From Streptomyces cinnamoneus (GTDB lineage Bacteria > Actinomycetota > Actinomycetes > Streptomycetales > Streptomycetaceae): DNA of 64,000 bases. The notes under the pieces were generated by a model. It was given only the letters and a program-made list of their open reading frames with translations, was not told where the DNA came from and made no database searches. The position numbers and the translations under genes are program-made. Within the stretch, counting starts at the first letter, position 1, and each line of letters begins with the position of its first letter. Positions 44,024 to 52,405 of the stretch are shown piece after piece. The stretch is from NCBI RefSeq assembly GCF_002939475.1, contig NZ_PKFQ01000001.1, positions 4,337,001 to 4,401,000 on the forward strand. Reading direction: 5' to 3'.

Positions 44024-44917
44024 ATGCTCGCTTTGCTGCTCGCCCTGCTGGCGGGGGCGTCCGTGGTGGGCCTCTGCTACGGCGTCGCGCTGTGCCGCAG
44101 CGAGGCCAGGCTGCCGCCCGACCTGGCGCTGGCCCTGGAGGTCGGCTCGACCCGCACGACCGCCGTCGGCTCGGCCGTGGACCGGCTGGGCATGCGCTAC
44201 GCGCCCCTCGTGCTGCGCATGATGGGCGACAAGCGCGTGGCGAGGGTGCGGCGCAGGATCGACCGGGCGGGCAACCCCGGCGGGCTGACCGTCGACCGCT
44301 ACGCCGCCCGGCGGGCCGTCTACGGGGCGCTGGGGTTCGGCGGCGCGCTGGTGATGCTCCTCAAGGGCCAACTGGTCCTCGCCGTCGTGCTGGTGGCCTT
44401 CGGGCTGTTCTGGATCGAGGTCGGTATCTGGGCGGCGGTGCGCGAGCGCCGCGACGCGATCGAGCGCACGCTGCCGGACTTCCTGGACGTCCTGGCCGTG
44501 GTCGTCAGCGCCGGGCTGGGGTTCCGGCAGGCACTGGACCGGGTGGCGGAGCGGTACGAGGGCCCGTGGTCCGACGAACTGCGCATCACGCTGCGGCAGA
44601 TGGACATGGGCGTCAGCCGCCGTCAGGCCTTCGACGAGCTGCGCAAGCGCAACGACTCGGAGCAGGTGGCCCAGTTCGTCACCGCCCTGCAGCAGGGGGA
44701 GGAGCTGGGCACGCCGATCGTCGACACCCTCATCGAGATCGCCACGGACATGCGCCGCACGGACGCCCAGCTCGCCCGGCGGCGGGCGGCCAGGGCGGTG
44801 CCCAAGGCCACGGTGGTGATCACGACGTTCATGGTGCCGGGGACGATGATCCTGCTGATCGCGGGGTTCTTCCTGGGCTCGGGGATGGACTTCGGGTCGC
44901 TCACGGCGGACCGGTGA
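44024..44917 (+). CDS. tadC: Tad inner-membrane platform protein TadC
   Basis: A 297-residue T2SSF-family membrane protein, the second platform subunit. N-terminal span LALLLALLAGASVVGLCYG, mid spans around GALVMLLKGQLVLAVVLVAFGLFWIEV, and the T2SSF block ERTLPDFLDVLAVVVSAGLGFRQALDRVAE with LRKRNDSEQVAQFVTALQQGEELGTP; a last span ends near LIAGFFLGSG. ATG 44024 (or GTG 44021) follows GAGGGAA. It starts 10 bp after tadB. Confidence 0.92.
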   Translation: MLALLLALLAGASVVGLCYGVALCRSEARLPPDLALALEVGSTRTTAVGSAVDRLGMRYAPLVLRMMGDKRVARVRRRIDRAGNPGGLTVDRYAARRAVYGALGFGGALVMLLKGQLVLAVVLVAFGLFWIEVGIWAAVRERRDAIERTLPDFLDVLAVVVSAGLGFRQALDRVAERYEGPWSDELRITLRQMDMGVSRRQAFDELRKRNDSEQVAQFVTALQQGEELGTPIVDTLIEIATDMRRTDAQLARRRAARAVPKATVVITTFMVPGTMILLIAGFFLGSGMDFGSLTADR

Positions 44918-45150
44918 GCGGCGGGGCGGGCGGCCGGGGGGAGCCGGCGAAGTCCGTGAAGAGCCTTCGCGACCGCAATGCGATATGGGACAGTCGAGTA
45001 CCGGGGGCGTGGCCGATCGGGGGTGAAACGTGGTGTCCCAACTGCCTTATGGGGGAAGGGAATGGCGTCGGACCCGGAGTCGGGACCAGACTCGTCCAGT
45101 GACTCGTGTGCCGGGCCGCTCCGGCCGGGCCGCCTCCCATGAAGGGGATC
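44918..45150. other. gap before the flp gene, probable own promoter
   Basis: The only sizeable gap inside the Tad locus (233 bp). It is AT-richer at its centre (CAATGCGATATGGGACAG; TTATGGGGGAAGGG). The major pilin needs far more copies than the machine, so a separate promoter here is expected. An imperfect GACCCGGAGTCGGGACC repeat lies near 45068-45086. Confidence 0.45.
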
Positions 45151-45339
45151 ATGATGCCGAAGCGCTTGTGGGCACGCTCGCGGGACCGCTCGCCGGTGGA
45201 CGACCGGGGGCAGACCTCGGTCGAGTACCTGGGCATCATCGCGGTGGTGGTCGCGATCATCCTGGTGCTGACGACGACGGACTTCGGCACGATGATCGCG
45301 ACGGCCATCACCAACAAGATCCAGCAGATCACGGGTTGA
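45151..45339 (+). CDS. flp: Flp-type pilin
   Basis: The major pilin: 62 residues. The leader of 20 residues ends DDRG and the mature start is QTSVEYLGIIAVVVAIILVL, with Gly at -1, Glu at +5 and Tyr at +6, the hallmark EY of Flp pilins. A short tail (TDFGTMIATAITNKIQQITG) completes a mature protein of 42 residues. AAGGGG precedes; ATG 45151 and 45154 are both possible. The stop overlaps the TTG start of the next gene. Confidence 0.94.
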   Translation: MMPKRLWARSRDRSPVDDRGQTSVEYLGIIAVVVAIILVLTTTDFGTMIATAITNKIQQITG

Positions 45340-46037
45340 GCGCGGCGGCGGACGGCGGTGCGGCCGGCCGGCCGGTCGCCGGGCCCGCCCGCGACGCGGG
45401 GCAGGCGTTCCCGCTGTACGTCACCGCCGTCGCGGCCCTGCTCCTCCTCGCGCTGGCCTTCTTCGTCGTCGGCCGGGCGGGCGCCGTCAAGAACGGCGCC
45501 CAGACCGCCGCGGACGCCGCCGCGCTGGCGGCCGCCCAGGACTACCGGGAACAGCTGCGCGCGGGCTTCCTCGCGGCCCTCGGCGCCGGCGGCGACTGGG
45601 CCGGCTGGCTGGCGGGCACGGGCGCGCAGACGGGCCCGGCCTGCCGGGCGGCCGCGGCGTACGCGGGCCTGAACGACGCCCGGCCGGACATCCGCTGCGA
45701 TCCCGGCGAGGCGCCCGGCTCGTTCACGGTGACGGTCACCTCGGCGCGGCCGGTGGGCCGGTCCGTCGTGCCGGGCACGGAGACGCGGCACGCGAAGGCG
45801 ACGGCCACGGCGGAGGTGGCCCCGCGCTGCACGGCGGGGCCGCAGCCGGCCCCGGCCCCCACGCCCACCGCCGCCCCCACCCGGCAGCCCTCGCCGGCGC
45901 CCACGGGGACCCCCGCTCCGCAGCCGGCCCAGCCGGTGACCCTGACCTGCGATGACGGGCCGCTGGTCATCGACCTCCAGCGCGCCGGCGCCGTCGTGAA
46001 AGCCACGGACCTGTTCACCGTGCACCTCGCGGACTGA
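45336..46037 (+). CDS. TadG-like pilus-associated protein
   Basis: A 233-residue protein with a basic/Ala leader, DAG/QAFPL and a span (YVTAVAALLLLALAFFVVG) followed by NGAQTAADAAALAAAQDYRE, the TadE/G-type block. The usual Glu at +5 of the prepilin site is absent (QAFPL), so it may not be processed. A Pro/Thr/Ala-rich segment (PAPAPTPTAAPTRQPSPAPT) and a short Cys-containing domain end the protein. The TTG start overlaps the flp stop (TTGA); no other start in frame fits. It is probably an outer-face pilus component. Confidence 0.8.
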   Translation: MSAAADGGAAGRPVAGPARDAGQAFPLYVTAVAALLLLALAFFVVGRAGAVKNGAQTAADAAALAAAQDYREQLRAGFLAALGAGGDWAGWLAGTGAQTGPACRAAAAYAGLNDARPDIRCDPGEAPGSFTVTVTSARPVGRSVVPGTETRHAKATATAEVAPRCTAGPQPAPAPTPTAAPTRQPSPAPTGTPAPQPAQPVTLTCDDGPLVIDLQRAGAVVKATDLFTVHLAD

Positions 46038-46073
46038 CCATCGCGGACTGATCAGCAAAGGATGTACGCGCCC

Positions 46074-46649
46074 ATGAGCCCTCGAACGGTGGCCGCAGCA
46101 GCGCTCGTCGTCGTGACAACCCTCGCCGTCGCCGGTTGCGGAGGCGAAGACGACGGGGGCAAGAAGAAACTGGACCTGGACTCGGCGAAGACTCCCGCGG
46201 CGTCGACGGGAGGGAAGACGGACACCTCCGACGACGCCGGCGGGCCCCGCCCCGGCGCCACGATCGGGGAGATCGAGGGCCCGGACGGCATCGTCGTCAC
46301 CCTCAGGGCGGCGGTCCGGGACAAGGGCGGCTTCGTCACCGTCAGCGGAGCGGTCGCCAACCGGGGCACCAAGCCGTACACGCCGCTGACATGGCGGTCC
46401 AAGGAGACGGAGATGAAGTCCCAGTCGTCGGTGTCCGGGGCCTCCCTCATCGACGCGGCCGGCAAGAAGAGATACCTGGTCCTGCGGGACACGGACGGCG
46501 AGTGCCTGTGCACCACGGGCCTGGTCAACATCCGCCCGGGCGAGAGCCGCGCCCTCTTCGCCCAGTTCCCGGCGCCGCCGGACGGCGTCCGGGACGTCGA
46601 CTTCCAGCTGCCGACCATGCCGTCCGTCCGCATCAAGATTTCGGGGTGA
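46074..46649 (+). CDS. Tad-locus lipoprotein
   Basis: Lipoprotein of about 191 residues with lipobox LAVAGC near residue 24, an acidic/Gly-rich linker, then a beta-sandwich-looking domain (TVSGAVANRGTKPYTPLTWRSKE; RDTDGECLCTTGLVNIRPGESRALFAQFPAPP) like the DUF4352/immunoglobulin-type modules of envelope proteins. It is 36 bp after the TadG-like gene and 6 bp before the OmpA-like gene, so it is an operon member. Its Cys pair CLC may hold a disulfide. ATG 46074 fits AAAGGA better than ATG 46062. Confidence 0.85.
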   Translation: MSPRTVAAAALVVVTTLAVAGCGGEDDGGKKKLDLDSAKTPAASTGGKTDTSDDAGGPRPGATIGEIEGPDGIVVTLRAAVRDKGGFVTVSGAVANRGTKPYTPLTWRSKETEMKSQSSVSGASLIDAAGKKRYLVLRDTDGECLCTTGLVNIRPGESRALFAQFPAPPDGVRDVDFQLPTMPSVRIKISG

Positions 46650-46655
46650 GGTCCC

Positions 46656-47246
46656 ATGCCGGTGCTGACCACCGCCGTGGTCGTCGTCGCGGCCGTCACG
46701 GCCCTCGCCCCCGCCCCCGCCGACAGCGGGCCGGGCAGGGCGGCTGACACCACCCCGCCGGTACGGATCGACAGCTCGGCCCCGGGCCTCAAGCTCCGCT
46801 CGGGCGCGAAGCTGGCACCGGGGCGGGTCCTCGACATCAAGTCCGTCATCGAGTCCGGTGACGGCGACGAGCGCCGTGAGGACACCAACGTGGACGTCAC
46901 CTTCGCCCTCCAGGCCGAGGTCATCTTCGGCAAGGACAGCGCGGGCCTGAGCCCCACGGCCACGGCCCGCATCCGCGCCATCGCCGACGAGGTCCGCAGG
47001 CAGCACGCGACCACGCTGCGGGTCTTCGGCTTCACCGACAACCTCGGCTCGGCGGAACACGGCCTGGCCCTGTCGAAGGAGCGTGCGGACGCGGTGCAGC
47101 GCGAGCTGGCCAGGGACCTGGGCTCGTCCGCCATCACGTACCAGATCCGCGGCTACGGGGAGCAGTACCCGCTCGCCGACAACGCGACGGAGGACGGCCG
47201 GCGGAAGAACCGCCGGGTCGAGGTCAGCTTCCCGCGCGGGGGGTGA
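46656..47246 (+). CDS. OmpA-like peptidoglycan-binding protein
   Basis: Exported protein of 196 residues: signal peptide (TTAVVVVAAVTALAPAPA), a spacer, then an OmpA C-terminal domain. It has the strand/loop FALQAEVIFGKDSAGLSPTA, TDNLGSAEHGLALSKERADAVQRELA and NATEDGRRKNRRVEVSF, where the Asp and Arg bind diaminopimelate. It would tie the pilus base to the wall. It is the last gene of the Tad operon and converges with the MFS gene 30 bp later. Confidence 0.92.
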   Translation: MPVLTTAVVVVAAVTALAPAPADSGPGRAADTTPPVRIDSSAPGLKLRSGAKLAPGRVLDIKSVIESGDGDERREDTNVDVTFALQAEVIFGKDSAGLSPTATARIRAIADEVRRQHATTLRVFGFTDNLGSAEHGLALSKERADAVQRELARDLGSSAITYQIRGYGEQYPLADNATEDGRRKNRRVEVSFPRGG

Positions 47247-47276
47247 GGGCGGTCCAGTGCTGCGAGGCCATGTGCC

Positions 47277-48683
47277 TCATGCCGCCTTCCGGGCCGGTGG
47301 GGTCGCCGCCCGGGCGGCTCGTGCCACGACGAAGAGGAACAGTCCGCAGGCCGTCACGAGCAGCCAGCCGGGGCGGGACGCGTGGGCGAGGCCGGCGGGG
47401 CCGACGTCCGCGACCAGGCCCCCCGCGACGGCGATGCCGACCGCCGAGCCGACCTGGCGCGCGGTGGAAGTGATGGCCCCGGCCACGCCGGCGCGGGACG
47501 GCGGCAGGCCGCCGACCGCGGTGTTGGTGATCGGCGCGTTGGCGAAGCCGAACCCGATGCCGATGAGCAGGTAGGCCAGCAGGAGCAGCAGGACGCTGGT
47601 GCCCTGGCCGACGGTGACCATGCAGAGGCCGCCGGCGGCGGTGAACCCGCCCGCCAGGACGAGCGGGCGGCGCGGTCCGAGGCGCCCCACCAGGCTGCCG
47701 GACCACGGCGCGCACAGGGTCGCCCCGAGGGCCATCGGCAGCGTCGCCGTGCCCGTCTCGAACGCCGTCCAGCCGCGGGCGTGCTGGAGGTAGAACGTGT
47801 TGAGCAGGAGCGTCACGTTCAGCGCGACGAACACCGCGACGGCCCCCAGCGTCGACGTGGTGAAGAGCGGCCGCCGGAACAGCCCGAGGTCCATCAGGGG
47901 TTCGCTCCGGCGCAGTTCGACCCGGGCGAACCCGGCCGTCGCCGCCCCGATCACGGCGTAGCCGGTGAGCGCCGGGGGCGAGGCCCAGCCGATGCGGGGG
48001 CCTTCGATGAGGACGCCGACGGAGACGCACAGGGCCAGCGTGAGGAGCGCCTGGCCGGGAAGGTCGAGCCGCCGGGCGCGCTGCCCATGGGACTCGGGCA
48101 CGAACACCGCGACCAGGAGGAGGGCGGCGACGATGACGGGCGCGTTGACCCAGAACACCGACCGCCAGCCGAACGCCGCGATGAGCGCCCCGCCGGTGAC
48201 CGGGCCCGCCGCCATGCTGAGCCCGAAGACCGACGCCCACACGCCGATGGCCCGGGCCCGTTCCCGCGGGTCGGGCATCGCGTTCACCACGATCGCCAGG
48301 GCCACGGGGCTCAGCATGGACGCTCCGACGCCCTGCGCGGCGCGTGCCGCGACGAGGAAGCCGAGCGACGGGGCGAGGGCGCACGCGAGGGACGCGACGC
48401 CGAAGACGACCAGCCCGCACCGGAACACCCGCCGCCGTCCGAAGCGGTCCGCGAGCGCGCCGGAGGCGGTCAGGAGGCTGGCCAGGACCACCGTGTAGGC
48501 GTCGACGACCCATTCCAGGCCGCGGGTGCCCACGTCCAGGCCGCGTCCGATCTCGGGCAGGCCCACGTTGACGATGGTGGTGTCCAGGCCGACCAGGAAC
48601 ATGCTCAGCGCACAGACGGCCAGCACCGTCCAGCGCCGTCGCGCACTCAGTACGGGTGGGTCGGCCAAGGTTGTCGTGGTCAC
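47277..48683 (-). CDS. MFS drug transporter, EmrB/QacA type
   Basis: Membrane exporter of 468 residues with about 14 hydrophobic segments. Motif A (GALADRFGRRRVF) follows span 2, motif C region SMAAGPVTGGALIAAFGWRSVFWVNAP matches DHA2/14-span drug antiporters. The GTG start at 48683 is preceded by AGAAGG. It is divergent from the XRE-cupin regulator, which is probably its controller through the repeat at 48754-48770. Substrates are likely small toxic compounds, but cannot be named. Confidence 0.92.
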   Translation of the reverse strand: MTTTTLADPPVLSARRRWTVLAVCALSMFLVGLDTTIVNVGLPEIGRGLDVGTRGLEWVVDAYTVVLASLLTASGALADRFGRRRVFRCGLVVFGVASLACALAPSLGFLVAARAAQGVGASMLSPVALAIVVNAMPDPRERARAIGVWASVFGLSMAAGPVTGGALIAAFGWRSVFWVNAPVIVAALLLVAVFVPESHGQRARRLDLPGQALLTLALCVSVGVLIEGPRIGWASPPALTGYAVIGAATAGFARVELRRSEPLMDLGLFRRPLFTTSTLGAVAVFVALNVTLLLNTFYLQHARGWTAFETGTATLPMALGATLCAPWSGSLVGRLGPRRPLVLAGGFTAAGGLCMVTVGQGTSVLLLLLAYLLIGIGFGFANAPITNTAVGGLPPSRAGVAGAITSTARQVGSAVGIAVAGGLVADVGPAGLAHASRPGWLLVTACGLFLFVVARAARAATPPARKAA

Positions 48684-48753
48684 GGGCGCACCTTCTGTCC
48701 GGGGTCGTCTGGGCGCCCATGCTCGGACCGGGTGACGGCGACGGCCCAGCGAA

Positions 48754-48770
48754 TTTGCGAAGACCGCAAA
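48754..48770. promoter_or_regulatory. operator candidate between MFS and XRE-cupin genes
   Basis: TTTGCG-AAGAC-CGCAAA, a perfect 6-bp inverted repeat with 5-bp spacer in the 96-bp divergent region. It lies 9 bp before the regulator start, so autoregulation is likely. Confidence 0.5.
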
Positions 48771-48779
48771 ATAGTTCCC

Positions 48780-49376
48780 ATGGACGCCAAGGAACCCGCG
48801 GACACCGGACTCGCGGAGACGCTCGCCGGCATCGGGCCGCGGCTGCGGGCGCTGCGACGCGACCGCGGCCTCACGCTTGAGGCGCTCGCGGAGGACACCG
48901 GGATCTCCGTGAGCACGCTGTCACGTCTGGAGTCGGGTAAACGGCGCCCTACGCTCGACCTGCTCATCCCGCTCGCGCGCACGCACCGCGTCGCGCTGGA
49001 CCAGCTCGTGGCCGCTCCGGCCACCGGTGACCCGCGCGTCCACCTCAAACCCCACCGCAGGGAGCGCGGCAACGTCCTCGTGCCGCTGACGCAGTACCCG
49101 GGCCGGGTCCAGGTCTTCAAACAGGTGCTCGCGTACCGTGAGCCGAAGCTCGTGACCCACGCCGGCTACGAGTGGCTGTACGTGCTCGCCGGCGAACTCC
49201 GTCTCATCCTCGGGGAACGCGAGTTCACCCTCCGTCCGGGCGAGGTGGCGGAGTTCGACACCGGTGAACCGCACTGGTTCGGCCCCGCCGACAAGAACGC
49301 GGTGGAGATCCTCCACTTGTTCGGCCCGCGGGGCGACCAAGCCGTCGTCCGCACCGGCCCGTCGGCCACGTCCTGA
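48780..49376 (+). CDS. XRE-cupin transcriptional regulator
   Basis: Regulator of 198 residues. The N-terminal helix-turn-helix (RRDRGLTLEALAEDTGISVSTLSRLESGKRRPTLDLLIPLAR) is of XRE type; the C-terminal cupin barrel (EWLYVLAGELRLILGEREFTLRPGEVAEFDTGEPHWF) probably senses a small ligand. This two-domain form commonly controls a neighbouring exporter, which fits the divergent MFS gene. The ATG at 48780 lies 7 bases after CAAAAT, a possible -10, so translation may be leaderless. Confidence 0.93.
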   Translation: MDAKEPADTGLAETLAGIGPRLRALRRDRGLTLEALAEDTGISVSTLSRLESGKRRPTLDLLIPLARTHRVALDQLVAAPATGDPRVHLKPHRRERGNVLVPLTQYPGRVQVFKQVLAYREPKLVTHAGYEWLYVLAGELRLILGEREFTLRPGEVAEFDTGEPHWFGPADKNAVEILHLFGPRGDQAVVRTGPSATS

Positions 49377-49477
49377 CCCACGGTGTCCTTGGGCCCGCGG
49401 CAGCCCGTGGCCCGCGGTTCCGCGCTCCCGCCGGCGGCGCGGGTCCGTTGTCAGTGGTGGCTGGCAGGCTGTGCCGC

Positions 49478-49879
49478 ATGACCGTGCCATGGACCTTGGG
49501 CGACATCACCGACGCCCTGCGCGGCGCGTGGGCCGCCGACACCTGTTCGCCCGACGACGCCGCGCGCGAGCCCTGGGGATCCGGCAATCCCGCGTGGGGG
49601 CACTGCGACGTCACCGCGCTCGTCGTGAACGACATATTCGGCGGCGACCTCCTGGTCGGCGAGGTGTACCTCGACGGTGAACAGCACGGTTTCCACTGGT
49701 GGAACCGGCTGCCGAGCGGGGTCGACGTCGACCTGACACGGGAGCAGTTCCGGCGGGGCCAGCGCGTCACGGGGGCGCGCGTCGTGAAGCGTCCGGCGGG
49801 TCCGCTGCCCCGCCGTCACGAGGAGTACGTACTCCTTCGCGAGCGGGTCGCCGCGCGGCTCGGCCCGTTGCCCGGCTGA
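49478..49879 (+). CDS. YunG-like protein
   Basis: Soluble protein of 133 residues. WGSGNPAWGHCDVTALVVNDIFGGDLLVGEV is the YunG-family block, with a conserved His-Cys pair and NDxFGG. HGFHWWNRLPSGVDVDLTREQF completes it. The layout of Cys (GHC) and two later His (QHGFHWW) suggests a papain-like or metal site, but activity is unproven. It is convergent to nothing and not coupled to the XRE gene (101 bp away). ATG 49478 is the best start. Confidence 0.75.
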   Translation: MTVPWTLGDITDALRGAWAADTCSPDDAAREPWGSGNPAWGHCDVTALVVNDIFGGDLLVGEVYLDGEQHGFHWWNRLPSGVDVDLTREQFRRGQRVTGARVVKRPAGPLPRRHEEYVLLRERVAARLGPLPG

Positions 49880-50225
49880 CGGGGGAAGCCGAGGACTCGC
49901 CGCCAGGCGCCGGCCGGGACGGCGGGAGCGGTGGGCGTGGCCGTGGACGGGTGGAGGGTGCGGGCGGAGTGGCGTCGGCTTCACAGCGCGTGGGCAGACT
50001 CCTCGCGTGGGGTCGCATGGGGCGTGCGCTGGTGAACCCGGCGTTGTCGGCGAGGAATTCGCATCATATGACTCGTCATTGACTCTCCATAAGCACGCAT
50101 CTGAACACGCGTTCGTCGGTCGAAAACACCGTTCCGTAAGTTTCGCCAAATCTCCCCGCCTCCCATGACTCTGCGATAGGTATGGGCGGTTGAATACACC
50201 GACGGTGCCGACGTAAGGGAGCGGA
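49880..50225. other. gap upstream of the unknown membrane pair
   Basis: The second half is clearly less GC-rich (TTCGCATCATATGACTCGTCATTGACTCTCC; TTCCGTAAGTTTCGCC; TGCGATAGGTATGGGCGG). TAGGTA near 50176 is a plausible -10. A minus-strand frame at 49981-50199 has no ribosome site or known domain. Confidence 0.45.
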
Positions 50226-50807
50226 ATGAGCAGTCCGACGGCCCATTCCTCCGGAGAGGCGACCGGACCTCCCGGTGCCGGCGGCCCGGCAGCCGGCCCC
50301 GTCGACGCCGCAGCGGACGCCGCCGCGCAGGGAGGCGAGCCGTCCGCCGCGCCCGCGGGTGCCGAAGGCGCGTCGGCGAGGGCCGAGCGCCGCAATGACG
50401 CCTGGGAGCGGCTCCTGCACTGGTTGTTCTTCAGCGTGCTGCTGGCCGTCATGCCCATCGGCGCCGGAGTCCTCGTCGACCTGACCAGAAAACAGAACCG
50501 GCCCTTCTTCGAGCTGATCAGCCACGGAGACCTCTACATCGTCTCGACCGGGCTGACGGCCACCGCCGTCGGTGACGCCCTGATGAGGCAGAAGGAACGC
50601 TTCCGGCCCCTCCAGCTGGTGCTCGCCTTCACCAATATCGCGATCTGCCTGCTGACCTGCATTCTCTACGCCGACATCGGCGCGGCCACTCAGGACGGAA
50701 AGGAACTCGACCATCAGTTCCTCGGCGAGATGTCGCTCGTCTTCTTTGCCATCACCCTCGTGACCACGGGGTCCAGCACTTTCCTCAACGAGTTGGAGAA
50801 GCAGTGA
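50226..50807 (+). CDS. four-span membrane protein of unknown function
   Basis: A 193-residue protein: about 55 residues of Ala/Pro/Gly-rich, disordered sequence, then four predicted spans (LLHWLFFSVLLAVMPIGAGVLV; DLYIVSTGLTATAVGDALM; LVLAFTNIAICLLTCILYADIG; EMSLVFFAITLVTTGSSTFL). Charged loops (DLTRKQNRPFF, RQKERFRPLQ) lie between. It is coupled to the next gene by a 4-bp GTGA overlap. No family is recognised. The AGGGAGCGGA ribosome site is good. Confidence 0.7.
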   Translation: MSSPTAHSSGEATGPPGAGGPAAGPVDAAADAAAQGGEPSAAPAGAEGASARAERRNDAWERLLHWLFFSVLLAVMPIGAGVLVDLTRKQNRPFFELISHGDLYIVSTGLTATAVGDALMRQKERFRPLQLVLAFTNIAICLLTCILYADIGAATQDGKELDHQFLGEMSLVFFAITLVTTGSSTFLNELEKQ

Positions 50808-51004
50808 GAGCAGACCTGGTCGCCATCGTCGGCTCCATCACCACCGGCCTCAGTGGCATCGTGTCCGCGGTCCTCGTCGCGCTCACCGCACGAAGAAGGA
50901 CGCACGGCGCGCCGGGCCGCGGTGGGCTGCCGCGCCTGGCCCCGGAGGACATCCTGTGCAAGGCGGAGATCCCCCGTCCCAGTGATCGCCGCAACGCGCC
51001 CTGA
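50804..51004 (+). CDS. small single-span membrane protein, coupled partner
   Basis: A 66-residue protein with one membrane segment (LVAIVGSITTGLSGIVSAVLVALTA), then a basic turn RRRTHG and a soluble tail (LPRLAPEDILCKAEIPRPSDRR). The GTG start overlaps the stop of the four-span protein gene, so the two are made together and may form a complex. Function unknown. Confidence 0.65.
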   Translation: MRADLVAIVGSITTGLSGIVSAVLVALTARRRTHGAPGRGGLPRLAPEDILCKAEIPRPSDRRNAP

Positions 51005-51126
51005 CGCCAACGGCCTTCGCCCTCCACTCGCACCCTTCCGACCGGTCGCGTCCCCACCCGCCACACGGCAGGATGGGCCTCACCCGGGCTGGCAGGGAGC
51101 GCAGGGACGGGTGAGGGAGGCGGGGC

Positions 51127-52362
51127 ATGAGGGGCGGGCTCGTCGGGGTGACGGCGTTAGGTGTGCTCGTGGGGGTGCCGCCGGCCGGGGCGGCCGCCAC
51201 ACGGGCGGAAGGGCCGGCCGCGTACCGCGTGGCGGCCGGTGCCACGGCGGTGCGGGGGGCGGCGACCAGCTCGGACGGCCCCCTGATCAGGGCCGGCACG
51301 GGCACGTACACGGACAGCCTCAAGCCCGGCGAGAGGAAGTACTACACCGTCGAACTCGACGCCGCCTCCAGCGCGTACGTCTCCGCCGTCGCCGCCCCGA
51401 AGCCCGGCGGCACGATGGGCGTGCGGGACGGGATCGAGGTGTCGTTGCAGGCGGCGGACGGCACGCAGTGCGGGGCCGGGCACCACCGGTCGTTCCTGTC
51501 GGCCGGCGGCGCCTACCCCCTCGCCGACTACGCGGAACGCGTGGTGAAGCCGGGCGCCCCGTGCCGTTCTGCGGGCGCCTACCGGTTCGTCGTGGAGCGG
51601 GGCGACGCCAAGGGCGGCGACGATTCGGCCGTTCCGCTGGAGCTGCGGTACGTGGCCGAGCCGCCGAGGAAGAACGAGACGGAGGAGCCGGCCGGCCCCG
51701 GTGGCTGGAGCACGCGGGCCCCGTCCGGGCCGCCCCCGGGGGACGGCGAGAGCGTGGCCGGAGGCACCGGCTTCAACGACGCGGCCGAGCTGCGGCCCGG
51801 GGCGTGGAAGGACGAGCTGCGCCCCGGAGAGACGCGCTTCTACCGCGTGGCCGTCGAGGCGGGCGAACAACTCTTCGCCGACGCCGAGTTCGGTGCCGAG
51901 CGGGGCGGCGCGGTCCCGTTCGTCGTCAGCGGCGTACGAGTGGGTCTCAGCAACGAGGCACGCGGCCACGTGCTGAACAAGACGGGCGGATACCAGGGCC
52001 GCCCGGCGACGGTCTCCCTGGCCACACCGCCGGCCGCGTACGGCGGCGGCGCGGGAGGCGGGGAGGCGGCGAGGGGCATGCGGCTCGCGGGCTGGTACTA
52101 CCTCCAGGTCAGCGTGAACCCGAAGGTCCGGCAGACGGCCGTGCCCGTCACGCTCAAGATCGCCACGGCGGCCGCCCGCAGGTCCGAGCAGGAGCCTGGC
52201 GCGGGCCGCGCCGCAGGTGGCGTGGAGCCGGTCGCGGCGACGTCCCGCGGCACGCACCGGCAACGCCTGCGGCTCATCGGCTACGCCGGCATCGGCACCG
52301 GCACCGCGCTCCTGCTGGGCCTCGGCGTCTGGACCCTGCTCGCGCGCCGCCGGCAGGGCTAG
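51127..52362 (+). CDS. secreted type I membrane protein, bldA-dependent
   Basis: A 411-residue protein with a signal peptide (GVTALGVLVGVPPAGAAA), two similar beta-rich halves (YTDSLKPGERKYYTVELDA and ELRPGETRFYRVAVEAGEQLF, each a D/EL-x-PGE-x-x-Y motif) and a C-terminal span (LIGYAGIGTGTALLLGLGVWTLL) with a basic tail. The repeated PGE...YY/FY motif is like the pre-peptidase C-terminal / galactose-binding modules of extracellular proteins. The leucine at codon 11 is TTA (51157-51159), so expression should need the bldA tRNA and be late or development-linked. Confidence 0.78.
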   Translation: MRGGLVGVTALGVLVGVPPAGAAATRAEGPAAYRVAAGATAVRGAATSSDGPLIRAGTGTYTDSLKPGERKYYTVELDAASSAYVSAVAAPKPGGTMGVRDGIEVSLQAADGTQCGAGHHRSFLSAGGAYPLADYAERVVKPGAPCRSAGAYRFVVERGDAKGGDDSAVPLELRYVAEPPRKNETEEPAGPGGWSTRAPSGPPPGDGESVAGGTGFNDAAELRPGAWKDELRPGETRFYRVAVEAGEQLFADAEFGAERGGAVPFVVSGVRVGLSNEARGHVLNKTGGYQGRPATVSLATPPAAYGGGAGGGEAARGMRLAGWYYLQVSVNPKVRQTAVPVTLKIATAAARRSEQEPGAGRAAGGVEPVAATSRGTHRQRLRLIGYAGIGTGTALLLGLGVWTLLARRRQG

Positions 52363-52405
52363 GGGGTGTCCGAGGGGTCGGCACGGGCCCTGCGGCGCGA
52401 CCGGC

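Noticed and set aside
45336-46037. Standard cleavable prepilin site in the TadG-like protein
   Set aside because: The sequence after DAG is QAFPL, which lacks Glu at +5, so processing is not claimed.
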